In this document: positions 1-9,010 of the stretch, piece after piece
Numbering within the stretch: position 1 is the first letter of the stretch
Layout of the letters: every line of letters begins with the position of its first letter
Assembly (NCBI RefSeq): GCF_011601265.1
Contig: NZ_JAAOLX010000016.1
Span: 1 to 56,435, forward strand
DNA from: Iodobacter violaceini
GTDB lineage: Bacteria > Pseudomonadota > Gammaproteobacteria > Burkholderiales > Chitinibacteraceae
Reading direction: 5' to 3'
Length of the DNA: 56,435 bases
Program-made: the position numbers and the translations under genes
The notes under the pieces: model-generated
The model's input: only the letters and a program-made list of their open reading frames with translations
Databases searched by the model: none
Told to the model about the DNA's origin: nothing

Positions 1-285
1 GATATTGATGCAATGGGGGGGGGCGGGAGTTCTGTATGTTGTGTTTCTATGCCAAGAGAGTATCCCAAAGAAGGAATTAAAGTAAAAGTACGCTGGAATG
101 CCACAGATACATTGGAAGAGCATTGGTTTGAAAAAGAAGTAAATGTTGACCCCTATTCAAGCAGGGGGGGGGATGTCTATGTGCATTTCTTACCGAATCA
201 GAATGTCCGAGTGGTTGTTAGCAATACACATCCCATGAGCCCGGAATATCTAGGGCCAGGCATGCCCGGAGAGGAGAAGAATTAA
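1..285 (+). CDS. DUF3304-like protein, C-terminal part (5' truncated by window edge)
   Basis: The reading frame is open from base 1, so the gene starts outside the window; the internal ATG at 13 is probably not the true start. The visible part carries a Gly-rich stretch followed by the CCVSMP motif and a VYVHFLPN segment, which I recognise as typical of DUF3304 proteins, often small lipoproteins beside T6SS lipase effectors. The stop is 2 bases before the next start, so it is co-transcribed with the DUF2235 lipase. By that position it could be the immunity protein, but this is inference. The frame contains two runs of nine G (15-23 and 164-172), unusual in otherwise AT-rich DNA. Confidence 0.7.
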   Translation, partial: DIDAMGGGGSSVCCVSMPREYPKEGIKVKVRWNATDTLEEHWFEKEVNVDPYSSRGGDVYVHFLPNQNVRVVVSNTHPMSPEYLGPGMPGEEKN

Positions 286-287
286 TT

Positions 288-2087
288 ATGAGCACTAGTA
301 ATTTAACCCCTTTACCAGCAAAGTCTGGATTAAGTGCTGCGGAGCAATTGGCAAAAGCAGCATCCTGTTCCGTCGACAAACCTCAGTTAGCATGTCAAAA
401 GACAGTTAATGTAGGGGTTTTCTTTGACGGTACCAATAATAATGATAAAAGAGACAGATCAGAAAAAGGTCATTCTAATATTGCTAAATTATATTCAAGC
501 CATCGTGATGATCCTAGGGAAGGTTTTTATAGGTTATATATACCTGGCGTGGGAACTGCATTTGAAGAAATTGGTGAGCTAACAGAAAGTAGTGAGGGAA
601 AGGCTTATGCAAAAGGAGGAGATTCAAGAATTGCATGGGCATTAATACAAGTATTAAATAGTATTCGTTTTACTTTTGATGGTAGGCGGTTATTAGAAGC
701 AGATGAGGCAAAGGCTGCGATTAAAGATACAAATCAGCTGGCTACTTACTGGGCATTATCTAATTCAAAAAGGCAGGCTTGGTTTAAGAGGCAAGTTAAA
801 AAATTAGAAGAAGTCATTGTCAATAAAAAACCAAAAATTGTTCAGTTAAATGTTTCTGTGTTTGGATTTTCACGTGGAGCGGCAGAGGCGCGGGCGTTTT
901 GTCATTGGCTGGTAGATTGCTGTGAAGGAAATGGCACTTATTTGGCCGGTGTTCCGATAAAAATTCAATTCTTAGGGATTTTTGATACGGTGGCCTCTGT
1001 TGGTTTGGCAGATTCATTTCCTATCCCTGTGCAAGGCTTGATGGATTGGGCAGATGGATCCATGGAAATCCTGCCGCAGGTGCAGCGCTGCGTGCATTAT
1101 GTGGCCGCAAATGAAATTCGCGCTTCGTTTCCTTTGAGTTGTGCCCGTAATGGGAAGTCTTATCCAGCTAATGTATTAGAGCAGGTTTTTCCTGGTGCGC
1201 ATTCAAATATTGGCGGGGGGTATGGGCCAGGCGAGCAGGGGCGCAGCAAGGCGGGAATTGAGCATTTATTGTCTAATATACCTTTGTTGAATATGTACCG
1301 CGAGGCAGTGAAAGCTGGTGTGCCTCTAAAGCCATTGAGTGCTTTAAAGCCAGAGATTCAACAAGATTTTAAAATTAGTGAGCCATTGCGCCTTGCATTT
1401 AATGCCTATGTGAAATATAGCGCAATTAAAACGGCTAAAGTTGAGGATATGCTAGATGGGCATATGCGTTTTTATAGGCGGTATAAAGCTCAGATTGGTA
1501 AAAATGAAAGTAAATTAATCAATGTTAAAGATCAGGATAAGCTTGATTTAGATGAGGCATCAAAAGATTTTGAAAGAGACGCTGCAAAAATACGATTAGA
1601 AGCGTTGCACTACATCCCGGATTATGATCTAAAAAGAATTAAAAATGATTATATTGATATAGAAACGATTTTACCTAATGATGTTCTTGATTTCTTTTTG
1701 CAATATGTACATGACTCCCATGCTGGCTTTTATTTGGCTGGAGCAGTTACTAAATATGATAAGGAAATGGAGAAAAAAAGAGTCAAGGCTAAGGCTAAGG
1801 CATTAAGTGGTTTATATAATATATATTATAAACCCGACTATGATAACCCTATGAATACTAGCTATGTGAATAAATATAAACTCACTGAGAGTGAATATAT
1901 AAATAATCAGTTAACTAAATGGGAAAGAAAAGTTTTGGCCTGTAAAGGTAGTGATTTTCCTTTAATGAGTGATCAGGATCAGTGGGATATGTTACAAGGA
2001 ATGGGGGTCGTTGTTCGTGCTAATACCACTACTCGAAGAGAAGGAAGTGGCTATTTTAGGAGGAGAAATGTCTTTGATAAAAGCTGA
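288..2087 (+). CDS. DUF2235 / Tle1-like T6SS phospholipase effector
   Basis: This 599-residue protein belongs to the DUF2235 alpha/beta-hydrolase family, which includes Tle1 lipase effectors delivered by T6SS into rival cells. The FFDGTNNN motif near residue 45 and the nucleophile elbow GFSRG with Ser195 are clear. Downstream, FLGIFDTVAS supplies a candidate catalytic Asp and FPGAHSNIGGGY a candidate catalytic His. The C-terminal third is Lys-rich with no domain I recognise. No signal peptide is seen, as expected for a T6SS cargo. It lies directly after the DUF3304 gene and upstream of clpV. The DNA is AT-rich compared with clpV and the genes after it, suggesting an exchangeable effector cassette. 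The family call is firm; secretion and target are inferred. Confidence 0.85.
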   Translation: MSTSNLTPLPAKSGLSAAEQLAKAASCSVDKPQLACQKTVNVGVFFDGTNNNDKRDRSEKGHSNIAKLYSSHRDDPREGFYRLYIPGVGTAFEEIGELTESSEGKAYAKGGDSRIAWALIQVLNSIRFTFDGRRLLEADEAKAAIKDTNQLATYWALSNSKRQAWFKRQVKKLEEVIVNKKPKIVQLNVSVFGFSRGAAEARAFCHWLVDCCEGNGTYLAGVPIKIQFLGIFDTVASVGLADSFPIPVQGLMDWADGSMEILPQVQRCVHYVAANEIRASFPLSCARNGKSYPANVLEQVFPGAHSNIGGGYGPGEQGRSKAGIEHLLSNIPLLNMYREAVKAGVPLKPLSALKPEIQQDFKISEPLRLAFNAYVKYSAIKTAKVEDMLDGHMRFYRRYKAQIGKNESKLINVKDQDKLDLDEASKDFERDAAKIRLEALHYIPDYDLKRIKNDYIDIETILPNDVLDFFLQYVHDSHAGFYLAGAVTKYDKEMEKKRVKAKAKALSGLYNIYYKPDYDNPMNTSYVNKYKLTESEYINNQLTKWERKVLACKGSDFPLMSDQDQWDMLQGMGVVVRANTTTRREGSGYFRRRNVFDKS

Positions 2088-2367
2088 TGTGTTTTTTTGT
2101 GGTTGCTTTTGCATATAAAGATAAGATTACAATTTTTGTTTGGCTGTTGGCTTGGTTTTTTTATGGTCTAGAGTGATAAATTTATATGTATTAATTTTTT
2201 TAAATTTATATTTATTTGTTTTTTAAAGTCTTGAGTGTTTAATTAATTAGGTTGTATTTTTTAATAGTTATTGTTTATAAGGATTGGCCAATTTTCATTG
2301 TTTGTGAATTTATTAAAATATTACTGCAATTAATTTCAGATTCTTATAACTCTTCGGGACCCATCCC

Positions 2368-5004
2368 ATGTCTACCCCCCTTAAAGCTCTTATCTCCCGC
2401 CTTACTCCTACAGCCCGCCGTGCGGTGGAGGAGGCGGCTAGTCGTGCTTTGTCGCGCACTCATTTTGAGATTGAAATTGAACACGTTGTGCTGGCGATTT
2501 TGGCTCAGGACGATAATGCGGGGGTGGCGGCTTTGCATTCCCTGGGGTTGAGCCTGGATCAGCTGGAAAAAGAGCTGGATGCCGCGCTGGATCGCTTTCG
2601 CACAGGCAATACGCGTAATCCGGTGTTATCCACCTGGCTGCCAAAATGGCTGGAAAAAGCATGGCTGCTGGCCAGTGCAGAGCTGGGGCAGGATTCGGTT
2701 TCTACTTTGGATTTGCTGCTGGCGCTGGTGCAGGATGATGCTTTACGCGCCACGGTGCAGGGCAGCTCGGCCACGCTGGCTAAGATGGATGGCAAGCGCG
2801 CTTTGCAGGGCTATGTGGCTTTGCGTCAGCATGGTAATGAGGCGGCGACCAATTCAGAAAACCTGCCAACTGGCGATGCGCCGGATATGAATCTGGATCA
2901 GCCAGCGCCACGCCGTGGCAGCCCGGGGCTGGATAAATATACGATTGATTTAACTGCGCAGGCCAAGGCGGGCAAGATTGATCCGGTGCTGGGGCGTGAA
3001 ACAGAAATCCGTCAGATGATTGATATTCTGCAGCGCCGCCGTCAGAACAACCCCATTTTAACCGGCGAGCCGGGCGTGGGTAAAACCGCCGTAGTAGAGG
3101 GCCTGGCGCTTAAGATTGTGAGCGGTGAAGTGCCGCCGGTGCTGAGTGGCGTGACTTTACGCGCTTTAGATTTGGGCCTGCTGCAAGCCGGTGCATCAGT
3201 TAAAGGCGAGTTTGAAAACCGCCTGCGCCAGGTGATTGATGAAGTGAAAGCCAGCCCTGTGCCAATTATTTTGTTTATTGATGAGGCGCATACGCTGATT
3301 GGTGCGGGCGGGGCGGCCGGGCAAAATGATGCGGCAAATCTGTTAAAGCCCGCCCTGGCGCGTGGCGAGCTGCGTACGATTGCGGCCACTACATGGGCCG
3401 AATATAAAAAGTATTTTGAAAAAGACGCTGCGCTGGCGCGACGTTTTCAGGTGGTAAAAGTAGACGAGCCTGCGCCGGAAATTGCGGTGCAAATGGTGCG
3501 CGGCCTTACAGATGCGATGGCTAAACACCATGAAGTGGTGATTATGAACGAGGCGGTGGTGGCGGCGGTGAATCTGTCCAGCCGCTATATCACGGGTCGC
3601 CAGCTGCCGGATAAAGCCATCAGTGTGCTCGATACCGCCTGCGCCCGCGTGGCCTTGTCGCGATCTGGCCGCCCAGCGCCTATCGAAAATGTGGAAGTGC
3701 TGATCGCCAATATCGGGCGTGAAATCAAGGCGCTGCAAACCGAAGAAGGCCATGGTGAAAGAATTGCTGAGCTGACTGGCCAGCGCGAGATTTTAGAAGT
3801 GGATTTACAGCAGTTGCAGGCTGCATGGGCCGTGCAGCAGCAGGTGATTAATGAAATTGAGGCGCTTAAAGCTGCCGCCGCCGATGCCAAACCTGCCAAG
3901 GGCAAGAAAATCAGCCCGCTGCAAGCCAAGCGCACCGAGCTGCGCGAGCTGCAAAAGCAGCATCAGCTGGCTTATGAATGCGTGGATGAAAGCGTAATTG
4001 CCGATGTGATTTCCGGCTGGACAGGCATCCCGCTGGGCCGCATGGTCAGCAATGAATTAGAGCAGGTGCAAAAGCTGGCTGGCCTCTTGGCAGAAAGGGT
4101 GATTGGCCAGGATCACGCCTTAGAGCAAATTGCCGAGCGTGTACAGATTGCCAAGGCCAATCTGGATGATCCAGGCAAGCCTAAGGGCGTGTTTATGCTG
4201 GTTGGCCCTTCTGGCGTGGGTAAAACTGAAACTGCGCTGGCTCTGGCTGAATCTTTATACGGTGGTGAGCGTAATCTGATTACGATTAATATGTCAGAAT
4301 ACCAAGAGGCGCATAGTGTGTCCGGCCTGAAGGGCTCGCCTCCGGGTTATGTGGGTTATGGCGAGGGTGGGGTGCTCACCGAAGCCGTGCGCCGCAAGCC
4401 TTATTCGGTGGTGTTGCTGGATGAAGTCGAAAAAGCCCACCCTGATGTGATGGAGCTGTTTTTCCAGGTATTTGATAAGGGCCTGCTGGAAGACAGCGAA
4501 GGGCGCGAAGTCGATTTTAAAAACACCATCATCCTGCTGACATCCAATACCGGCACCGATCTGGTGATGCGTGCCTGCGAGCATGGAGTAACAATTGAAG
4601 ATGTAACGCGTGACCCGACGGCCGATGATCTGATTGAAATTTTGCGCCCAACCTTACAAAAAGCCTTTAAACCGGCGTTTCTGGGCCGCCTGACTATCGT
4701 GCCTTACTTCCCGATTTCGGATGAAGTATTGCGTAAGATTGTAGGGCTGAAGCTGGCTAAAATCGCCCGCCGTATTGCGCAAAACCATGGTGCGGTGCTG
4801 GAATATCCGGCTGAACTGGTGGATTCAATTGCCAACCGCTGCATGGATGTAGACAGCGGCGCGCGCGATGCAGATGCCATTCTGACCCGCGCCGTGCTGG
4901 CGCAGATTTCCACTGATTTGCTGGCCAGAATGTCGGCAGGCAAGCCGGTGAAAAAGATTGTGCTTTCACTTAAAAACGACGAAGTAAAAGTGAAAATCAG
5001 CTAA
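2368..5004 (+). CDS. tssH: T6SS sheath-disassembly ATPase ClpV (TssH)
   Basis: ClpV is the AAA+ hexamer that takes apart the contracted TssB/TssC sheath so that T6SS subunits are recycled. The 878-residue length is normal for the family. An N-terminal Clp-type domain (about 1-150) precedes a first AAA module with Walker A GEPGVGKT at residues 233-240 and Walker B ILFIDEAH, a middle coiled-coil region (about 410-530), and a second AAA module with Walker A GPSGVGKT at 613-620 and Walker B VVLLDEVEKAHP. The start ATG at 2368 is preceded by only a weak ribosome binding site. The N-terminal region and T6SS neighbours separate it from the ClpB chaperone. Its codon use is clearly GC-richer than the effector gene upstream. 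Confidence 0.95.
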   Translation: MSTPLKALISRLTPTARRAVEEAASRALSRTHFEIEIEHVVLAILAQDDNAGVAALHSLGLSLDQLEKELDAALDRFRTGNTRNPVLSTWLPKWLEKAWLLASAELGQDSVSTLDLLLALVQDDALRATVQGSSATLAKMDGKRALQGYVALRQHGNEAATNSENLPTGDAPDMNLDQPAPRRGSPGLDKYTIDLTAQAKAGKIDPVLGRETEIRQMIDILQRRRQNNPILTGEPGVGKTAVVEGLALKIVSGEVPPVLSGVTLRALDLGLLQAGASVKGEFENRLRQVIDEVKASPVPIILFIDEAHTLIGAGGAAGQNDAANLLKPALARGELRTIAATTWAEYKKYFEKDAALARRFQVVKVDEPAPEIAVQMVRGLTDAMAKHHEVVIMNEAVVAAVNLSSRYITGRQLPDKAISVLDTACARVALSRSGRPAPIENVEVLIANIGREIKALQTEEGHGERIAELTGQREILEVDLQQLQAAWAVQQQVINEIEALKAAAADAKPAKGKKISPLQAKRTELRELQKQHQLAYECVDESVIADVISGWTGIPLGRMVSNELEQVQKLAGLLAERVIGQDHALEQIAERVQIAKANLDDPGKPKGVFMLVGPSGVGKTETALALAESLYGGERNLITINMSEYQEAHSVSGLKGSPPGYVGYGEGGVLTEAVRRKPYSVVLLDEVEKAHPDVMELFFQVFDKGLLEDSEGREVDFKNTIILLTSNTGTDLVMRACEHGVTIEDVTRDPTADDLIEILRPTLQKAFKPAFLGRLTIVPYFPISDEVLRKIVGLKLAKIARRIAQNHGAVLEYPAELVDSIANRCMDVDSGARDADAILTRAVLAQISTDLLARMSAGKPVKKIVLSLKNDEVKVKIS

Positions 5005-5085
5005 GCAGTTATAGCGCAAGGCAAGGGCAGGTGGCTTAGGGCTGCCTGCCCTTGATGGCGTTTTTATTCGTTTAAGGAATTTTAT

Positions 5086-6534
5086 ATGTTGGGAACACTG
5101 GGGCTGTTTGGCGGGCTCTTTGCTGGCTGGTGGCTGTTGCTGTGGTGGGGCTTGCCCATCAGCTTTCAGAAAATGAGCCCAACGGCCATGCTGCTGACAC
5201 ATCTGGCCCCGCCGGTGATCTTTGGTGTGGTGTGGCGCATCTGGCAAAAAATACGCGAATCCCGCATCGTGCAGGCACAGGCTGCTGGCCAGGAAGCGGC
5301 CGAAGCAGACCGGCAGGCCCAGCGTGAAGCCGCTAAGCAGCAGCATTATGCGGCGCTGGCAGAGCGGCAGATTAAATCGCTTTGCCGTGGCGTATGGGCA
5401 CTGGCTTTGCCGGTAAAAGACGCGCCGGCCTGGCTGGAAGAAATCCCCGATGGCGCCTACTGGACCGCGCTGGAGCGGGATGAAATCAGTACAGATGCAG
5501 AAACCACCGGGCAGGTTCAGCAGACTTTGCAGCAGCTCTTAAGCGATGTTTACACTACTGCGCCAGGGGCCGCCTGGTTGCCGCATTATTTTGAAGCCAA
5601 CCCGCAGCTGGAAGGGCGTGAGCAGCTGGAAATGCTGAAACAGGCCCAGCTGCAAGCAATTGCTAATCAGGATTTCGAAGAAAACTCACCCAGCCCTGAG
5701 CCGCGTTTCTTTCCTGGCTCCGGCGCATTAATGAGCCGCGTTCAGCAGCTGTTTCAGCAAGACCCCGGCCTGCCCGGCATGGTGGTTTATGCCGCCGATG
5801 CACCGCTTTTAACGCGTGGTATTCCGGAAGACGAGTGGGATGAGCCAGGTGCCGATCAGGAAGAAGCGAATCAATGGCTGGGAAAACCAGGCTATGCCGC
5901 CGTTGCCATGATCTTTTTGCGGGACAACCTGCCGGTGCCAGAGCCAGTCAGTACGCAGGAAACCAGCCAGGATGCTTACACGCCTTACTGGGAAAAGCAG
6001 CAGCATTATGGCGACGAGCGCTGGGGACGCGTGCCCTTGCAATGGCAGGATACGCTGGCGCAATTACCCGTGCTGGCCGAGCTGCGCCTTGGTGAGCAAG
6101 CCAATATTGTGCATAAGCAGCTGCTGCCTATGACAAGGCAAATCCATGCCCTGTTTGATAATGCGCTGGTAAATGCGGGCCTGCGGGATTATCCCTTCAG
6201 CAGTGATGATAAAGACGAGGCCAAAGATCAGGCAGAAAGCATTGCCTGGCTGGTTCACAATAGTGGCGATGTGGATGTGGGCGGCACGCGCCTCGCCGCA
6301 GTTTCATCCGCCCTGCAGCAATATGCCGTGCCATTAAACCCGATCGATGACGCCAGTAATTGCGTGCGCGAATGGGGCGATGTGGGCTCGGCAAGGTCTG
6401 TGTTGCAAATGGCCGTGGCCGTAGTGCACAGTGCCCGTTTAGCTGCACCAGCCGTGTTAACAGAATTTGATCGCCAGGGTGATACCGAGCATTTCAGCGT
6501 GGCCCTGATCAGGCCGCAGGAGCAGTCTGCATGA
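5086..6534 (+). CDS. T6SS-associated membrane protein, possible thiolase-like fold
   Basis: A 482-residue protein with two hydrophobic segments at the N-terminus (about 5-22 and 33-50), then a charged Ala/Gln/Glu-rich, probably coiled-coil stretch (about 58-95) and a large soluble domain. The pattern GMVVYAAD, KPGYAAVAMIFLRD and, near the C-terminus, EWGDVGSARSVLQMA recalls the thiolase/ketosynthase fold, although I see no clear catalytic Cys-His-His set. I do not know a proven function. Its stop overlaps the PAAR start by 4 bases (ATGA), so the two are translationally coupled, and it follows clpV by 81 bases, arguing for a T6SS role such as a spike-tip or effector accessory factor. A good ribosome binding site (AAGGAAT) supports the start. 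Confidence 0.6.
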   Translation: MLGTLGLFGGLFAGWWLLLWWGLPISFQKMSPTAMLLTHLAPPVIFGVVWRIWQKIRESRIVQAQAAGQEAAEADRQAQREAAKQQHYAALAERQIKSLCRGVWALALPVKDAPAWLEEIPDGAYWTALERDEISTDAETTGQVQQTLQQLLSDVYTTAPGAAWLPHYFEANPQLEGREQLEMLKQAQLQAIANQDFEENSPSPEPRFFPGSGALMSRVQQLFQQDPGLPGMVVYAADAPLLTRGIPEDEWDEPGADQEEANQWLGKPGYAAVAMIFLRDNLPVPEPVSTQETSQDAYTPYWEKQQHYGDERWGRVPLQWQDTLAQLPVLAELRLGEQANIVHKQLLPMTRQIHALFDNALVNAGLRDYPFSSDDKDEAKDQAESIAWLVHNSGDVDVGGTRLAAVSSALQQYAVPLNPIDDASNCVREWGDVGSARSVLQMAVAVVHSARLAAPAVLTEFDRQGDTEHFSVALIRPQEQSA

Positions 6535-6794
6535 AAAAAGTCATTCGCATTGGCGACCCGACCAGCCATGGTGGCGTGGTCATCAGCGGCGCATCTAAAA
6601 CCGTTTTATTTGGAAAAGTAGTGGCATTGCTAGGTGATAAAGTAAGCTGCCCCGTGCCTGGCCACGGCATTTGCCCCATTGTTGAAGGCGATCCAAGCTG
6701 GCTGATCGATGGAAAACCTGTGGCGCTGGAAGGTCATAAAACATCTTGTGGCTCAGCGCTGATTTCTACGATGCCAGAAATGGGTAAGGGTTAG
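6531..6794 (+). CDS. PAAR-domain T6SS spike-tip protein
   Basis: PAAR proteins form the sharp cone on the VgrG trimer and carry or recruit effectors. This 87-residue protein is almost only the PAAR fold: it opens with RIGDPTSHGG, has CPVPGHG and ALEGHKTSCG repeats with the His and Cys residues that bind zinc at the tip, and ends shortly after. There is no C-terminal toxin extension, so any cargo would have to bind non-covalently. It overlaps the preceding membrane-protein gene by 4 bases with an AGGAG-type ribosome binding site inside that gene. No VgrG gene is seen in the window. Confidence 0.93.
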   Translation: MKKVIRIGDPTSHGGVVISGASKTVLFGKVVALLGDKVSCPVPGHGICPIVEGDPSWLIDGKPVALEGHKTSCGSALISTMPEMGKG

Positions 6795-6917
6795 TACCTT
6801 AAATATGACATTTGGGAAAATATTTTAATAAAATTGCACCTTAATTAATAAAAACGGACAAAAAATGTGGTCAAATTGTCCGCTGCAGATCGTTTTAAAT
6901 TTCCATTGCTAGCCCTG

Positions 6918-6951
6918 AAAGTCAGGCTCAAACATGCTTGTGCCTGGCTTT
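6918..6951 (+). terminator. Hairpin downstream of PAAR gene
   Basis: AAAGTCAGGC pairs with GCCTGGCTTT across a 14-base loop (one G-U pair). It lies about 120 bases after the PAAR stop and could end that transcript, but no U-tract follows directly, so the call is weak. Confidence 0.3.
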
Positions 6952-7051
6952 GGGGCCTGCTGTTTTAAAATATTACCCATTTGCTTTATCTGCGATGAGT
7001 TTAAACTGACCGCTTAATTCAGCAGATTGCTTGTAAATAAAGGATTTAATC

Positions 7052-7483
7052 ATGAAGAAATCAGAAATTGTTTTAGCCTGCTCGGCGGTGTTTTTTGCCG
7101 GGATACTGACAGGGTGTACAGATCTTCCGACGCAGCCAGCTACTACAGCATCCGCTACATCATGGTTAAAAGCACCAGAAGTCCCTGTGGTGGCGCTGGG
7201 TAAGCCATATATGCTTAAATTTGAAAAAATGTCTGCCAAGCTTACACCGCAGCAAGAAGAAATCTTAACTGCGCTGGCTCCTCAGCTTAAAGACGCCAAA
7301 TCGATTATTTTGCGTGGCTATTGCAGTAAAAGAGATATTGGCAATGCCAAAGATTCTGCATTGGCCCGCGCGATCAATGTAGAAAAATTCCTGGTGACCC
7401 AGGGTATTGTGGACCAGAAAATGAGCCTGCGTTATAACACCGACGATGCTGAACACGCAGTTGAGCTGGAAATCGGTGGTTAA
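7052..7483 (+). CDS. Small OmpA-like lipoprotein next to T6SS genes
   Basis: This 143-residue protein starts with a lipoprotein signal (hydrophobic segment then lipobox LTGC, predicted lipidated Cys22), so it should be anchored in the inner or outer membrane facing the periplasm. The C-terminal half (about 65-140) resembles a short OmpA-type peptidoglycan-binding domain, with an IILRGYCSKRD strand and an ALARAINVEKFLVTQGI helix. OmpA-like domains help some T6SS complexes hold the cell wall, and its place between PAAR and tssA fits that, but the domain is short and divergent. An AAAGGA ribosome binding site precedes the ATG. It may instead be an unrelated envelope lipoprotein. Confidence 0.65.
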   Translation: MKKSEIVLACSAVFFAGILTGCTDLPTQPATTASATSWLKAPEVPVVALGKPYMLKFEKMSAKLTPQQEEILTALAPQLKDAKSIILRGYCSKRDIGNAKDSALARAINVEKFLVTQGIVDQKMSLRYNTDDAEHAVELEIGG

Positions 7484-7620
7484 TCTTTTTGCGGTAAGCG
7501 CAAGCCATGATCCATCAGGCTAAGCGCTATTGCTTTTGCAGTAAGGGCGAAACCCGCGGGCAATGCTGAAAAATACGCGGTTTTCGCCAGCCATCAGCCG
7601 GTACAAAGTTTGCAGGCATG

Positions 7621-7667
7621 CAGCCGCCTTATGGCAATTGCTTGATTTAATGCATTTAAGGCGGCTG
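7621..7667. terminator. Hairpin between convergent lipoprotein and tssA genes
   Basis: A perfect 11-bp inverted repeat (CAGCCGCCTTA with TAAGGCGGCTG) with a 25-base loop sits between the converging ends of the OmpA-like gene and tssA. It may act as a bidirectional terminator, but a clear U-tract is lacking on both strands. Confidence 0.4.
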
Positions 7668-7690
7668 TATTAATGGCTGTATCCTGGCGC

Positions 7691-8785
7691 TTAATCGTTG
7701 CGCTTGATATCCAGCAGCTCGTTAAGCTGTCCCAGCGTTGCATCGTCTTTAATCACCGATCCCAACCATTCTTCCAGGCTCATTTCTGCCCATTTAGCTG
7801 CGCGCTCGGCCAAGAGGGCTACGGGGCTGTGCGGCTCGTGCTGGCGGAAGTAGCGGGCTACTTCAACCAGTTGGCGCACGGCATCTGCGCGGCTTTGCAG
7901 CGGGCCCTGGCGGGTTGGAGCGGGGCTGTGGCTGATGGCCTGTGGGGCATGGTTGCTTGGCTGGCTTTCGTGGCTGATCACAGGTGCAGGCTCATGGTGG
8001 GCGGGGGAAGAAGATGGCTCGCCCCATTGCAGACGCAGGCGGTTAACAACTTCAAGGCAGGCATTGAGCGCATTGCGTAATTCGGCAAAATTAGGCGCAG
8101 CAAAGCCAAAGCGATCGTCGATGCGTTTATCCAGTGCGTGATAAGCCTGCTGGGTGTGTTCAAGCTGGGTATGCAGCTGTTTAAACCAGCTGGCACCACT
8201 GGCGTTGACGCTTTTATCAAAGGTTTCACCAGCGAGCTTGCCTTCGGCCAGTGCGGCTTCTTTGGCCTGGCTGTCTTTCAGGCCCATGTTTTCTACTTCA
8301 CGCGATTCCTGCCACTGCTGCCAGTTATAGCCGCCGTGAATCGGATCAGTCAGCGGCACTTCGCGCAGCGCCATGCCCATCTGATTATTAAACCACTCCA
8401 GCTTGCCTACCCGTTCGTCTAAATCATTGGGATCGTATTCCGGATAAGCGGTTTCCCAGTAATGATCCAGCAGGCCGTCCAGCACTTGCAAGGCCAGATG
8501 GGCACCGGCAAAACCACGGGTTTTAACCAGTGCTTCGCCATACCATGCTGCCAGTTGAAAATCTTTGCTTTGCTGGCTGAGTGCCTGTTTGCAAAGTTGA
8601 ATCACTTTGCTCCAGTCGGCGGTTTTTAATTGCTGGCCCCAATCGCCCTGAGAGAGGCTGGGGTCATCCGCACGGCGGGCTTCGCGGATTTGATCAAAGA
8701 GAGCGGAATAGCCCAAATCCTCACCAGCGGGCTGATCTGCAGAGATGGGGGCCAGCAAAGTGGCCAGTTTATCTTGGGTTGTCAT
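7691..8785 (-). CDS. tssA: T6SS assembly protein TssA (ImpA family)
   Basis: TssA caps and organises the growing T6SS tail on the baseplate. The 364-residue protein opens with the ImpA N-terminal domain typical of TssA: LLAPISADQPAGEDLGYSAL, then a helical domain with KTADWSKVIQLC and LDGLLDHYWETAYP motifs (to about residue 140). A linker rich in Pro, Ser and His (about 265-300) separates it from a C-terminal helical segment (about 305-364) containing AVRQLVEVARYFRQHEPHSP, which is conserved in TssA oligomerisation domains. It is transcribed against its T6SS neighbours and shares a 225-bp divergent upstream region with tssF. Confidence 0.93.
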   Translation of the reverse strand: MTTQDKLATLLAPISADQPAGEDLGYSALFDQIREARRADDPSLSQGDWGQQLKTADWSKVIQLCKQALSQQSKDFQLAAWYGEALVKTRGFAGAHLALQVLDGLLDHYWETAYPEYDPNDLDERVGKLEWFNNQMGMALREVPLTDPIHGGYNWQQWQESREVENMGLKDSQAKEAALAEGKLAGETFDKSVNASGASWFKQLHTQLEHTQQAYHALDKRIDDRFGFAAPNFAELRNALNACLEVVNRLRLQWGEPSSSPAHHEPAPVISHESQPSNHAPQAISHSPAPTRQGPLQSRADAVRQLVEVARYFRQHEPHSPVALLAERAAKWAEMSLEEWLGSVIKDDATLGQLNELLDIKRND

Positions 8786-9010
8786 GGCGTTTCCAGAGCT
8801 TTTAAAAGAATGTCAGGTCTGTCAATATGGTGTTTTAATTACAACAGCTTGTCATTACACCTGGGGTTAAATTTATCAATAGGGTAACAATTCCTTTCAT
8901 TATTACTCAGTATTGCCTGATAATGTCAGCTTAATACGGGCCGATGGTATATTTAATATTGACGCGGAATCTGCTCGTTATATTTATTCACTCCCGAAAG
9001 ACAGTGCCTC

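Noticed and set aside
2252-2551. 99-codon plus-strand frame upstream of and overlapping clpV
   Set aside because: Starts in AT-rich non-coding DNA and runs into clpV in another frame.
7673-8080. 135-codon open frame on the plus strand opposite tssA
   Set aside because: Overlaps the 3' half of tssA in antisense and encodes no known motif.
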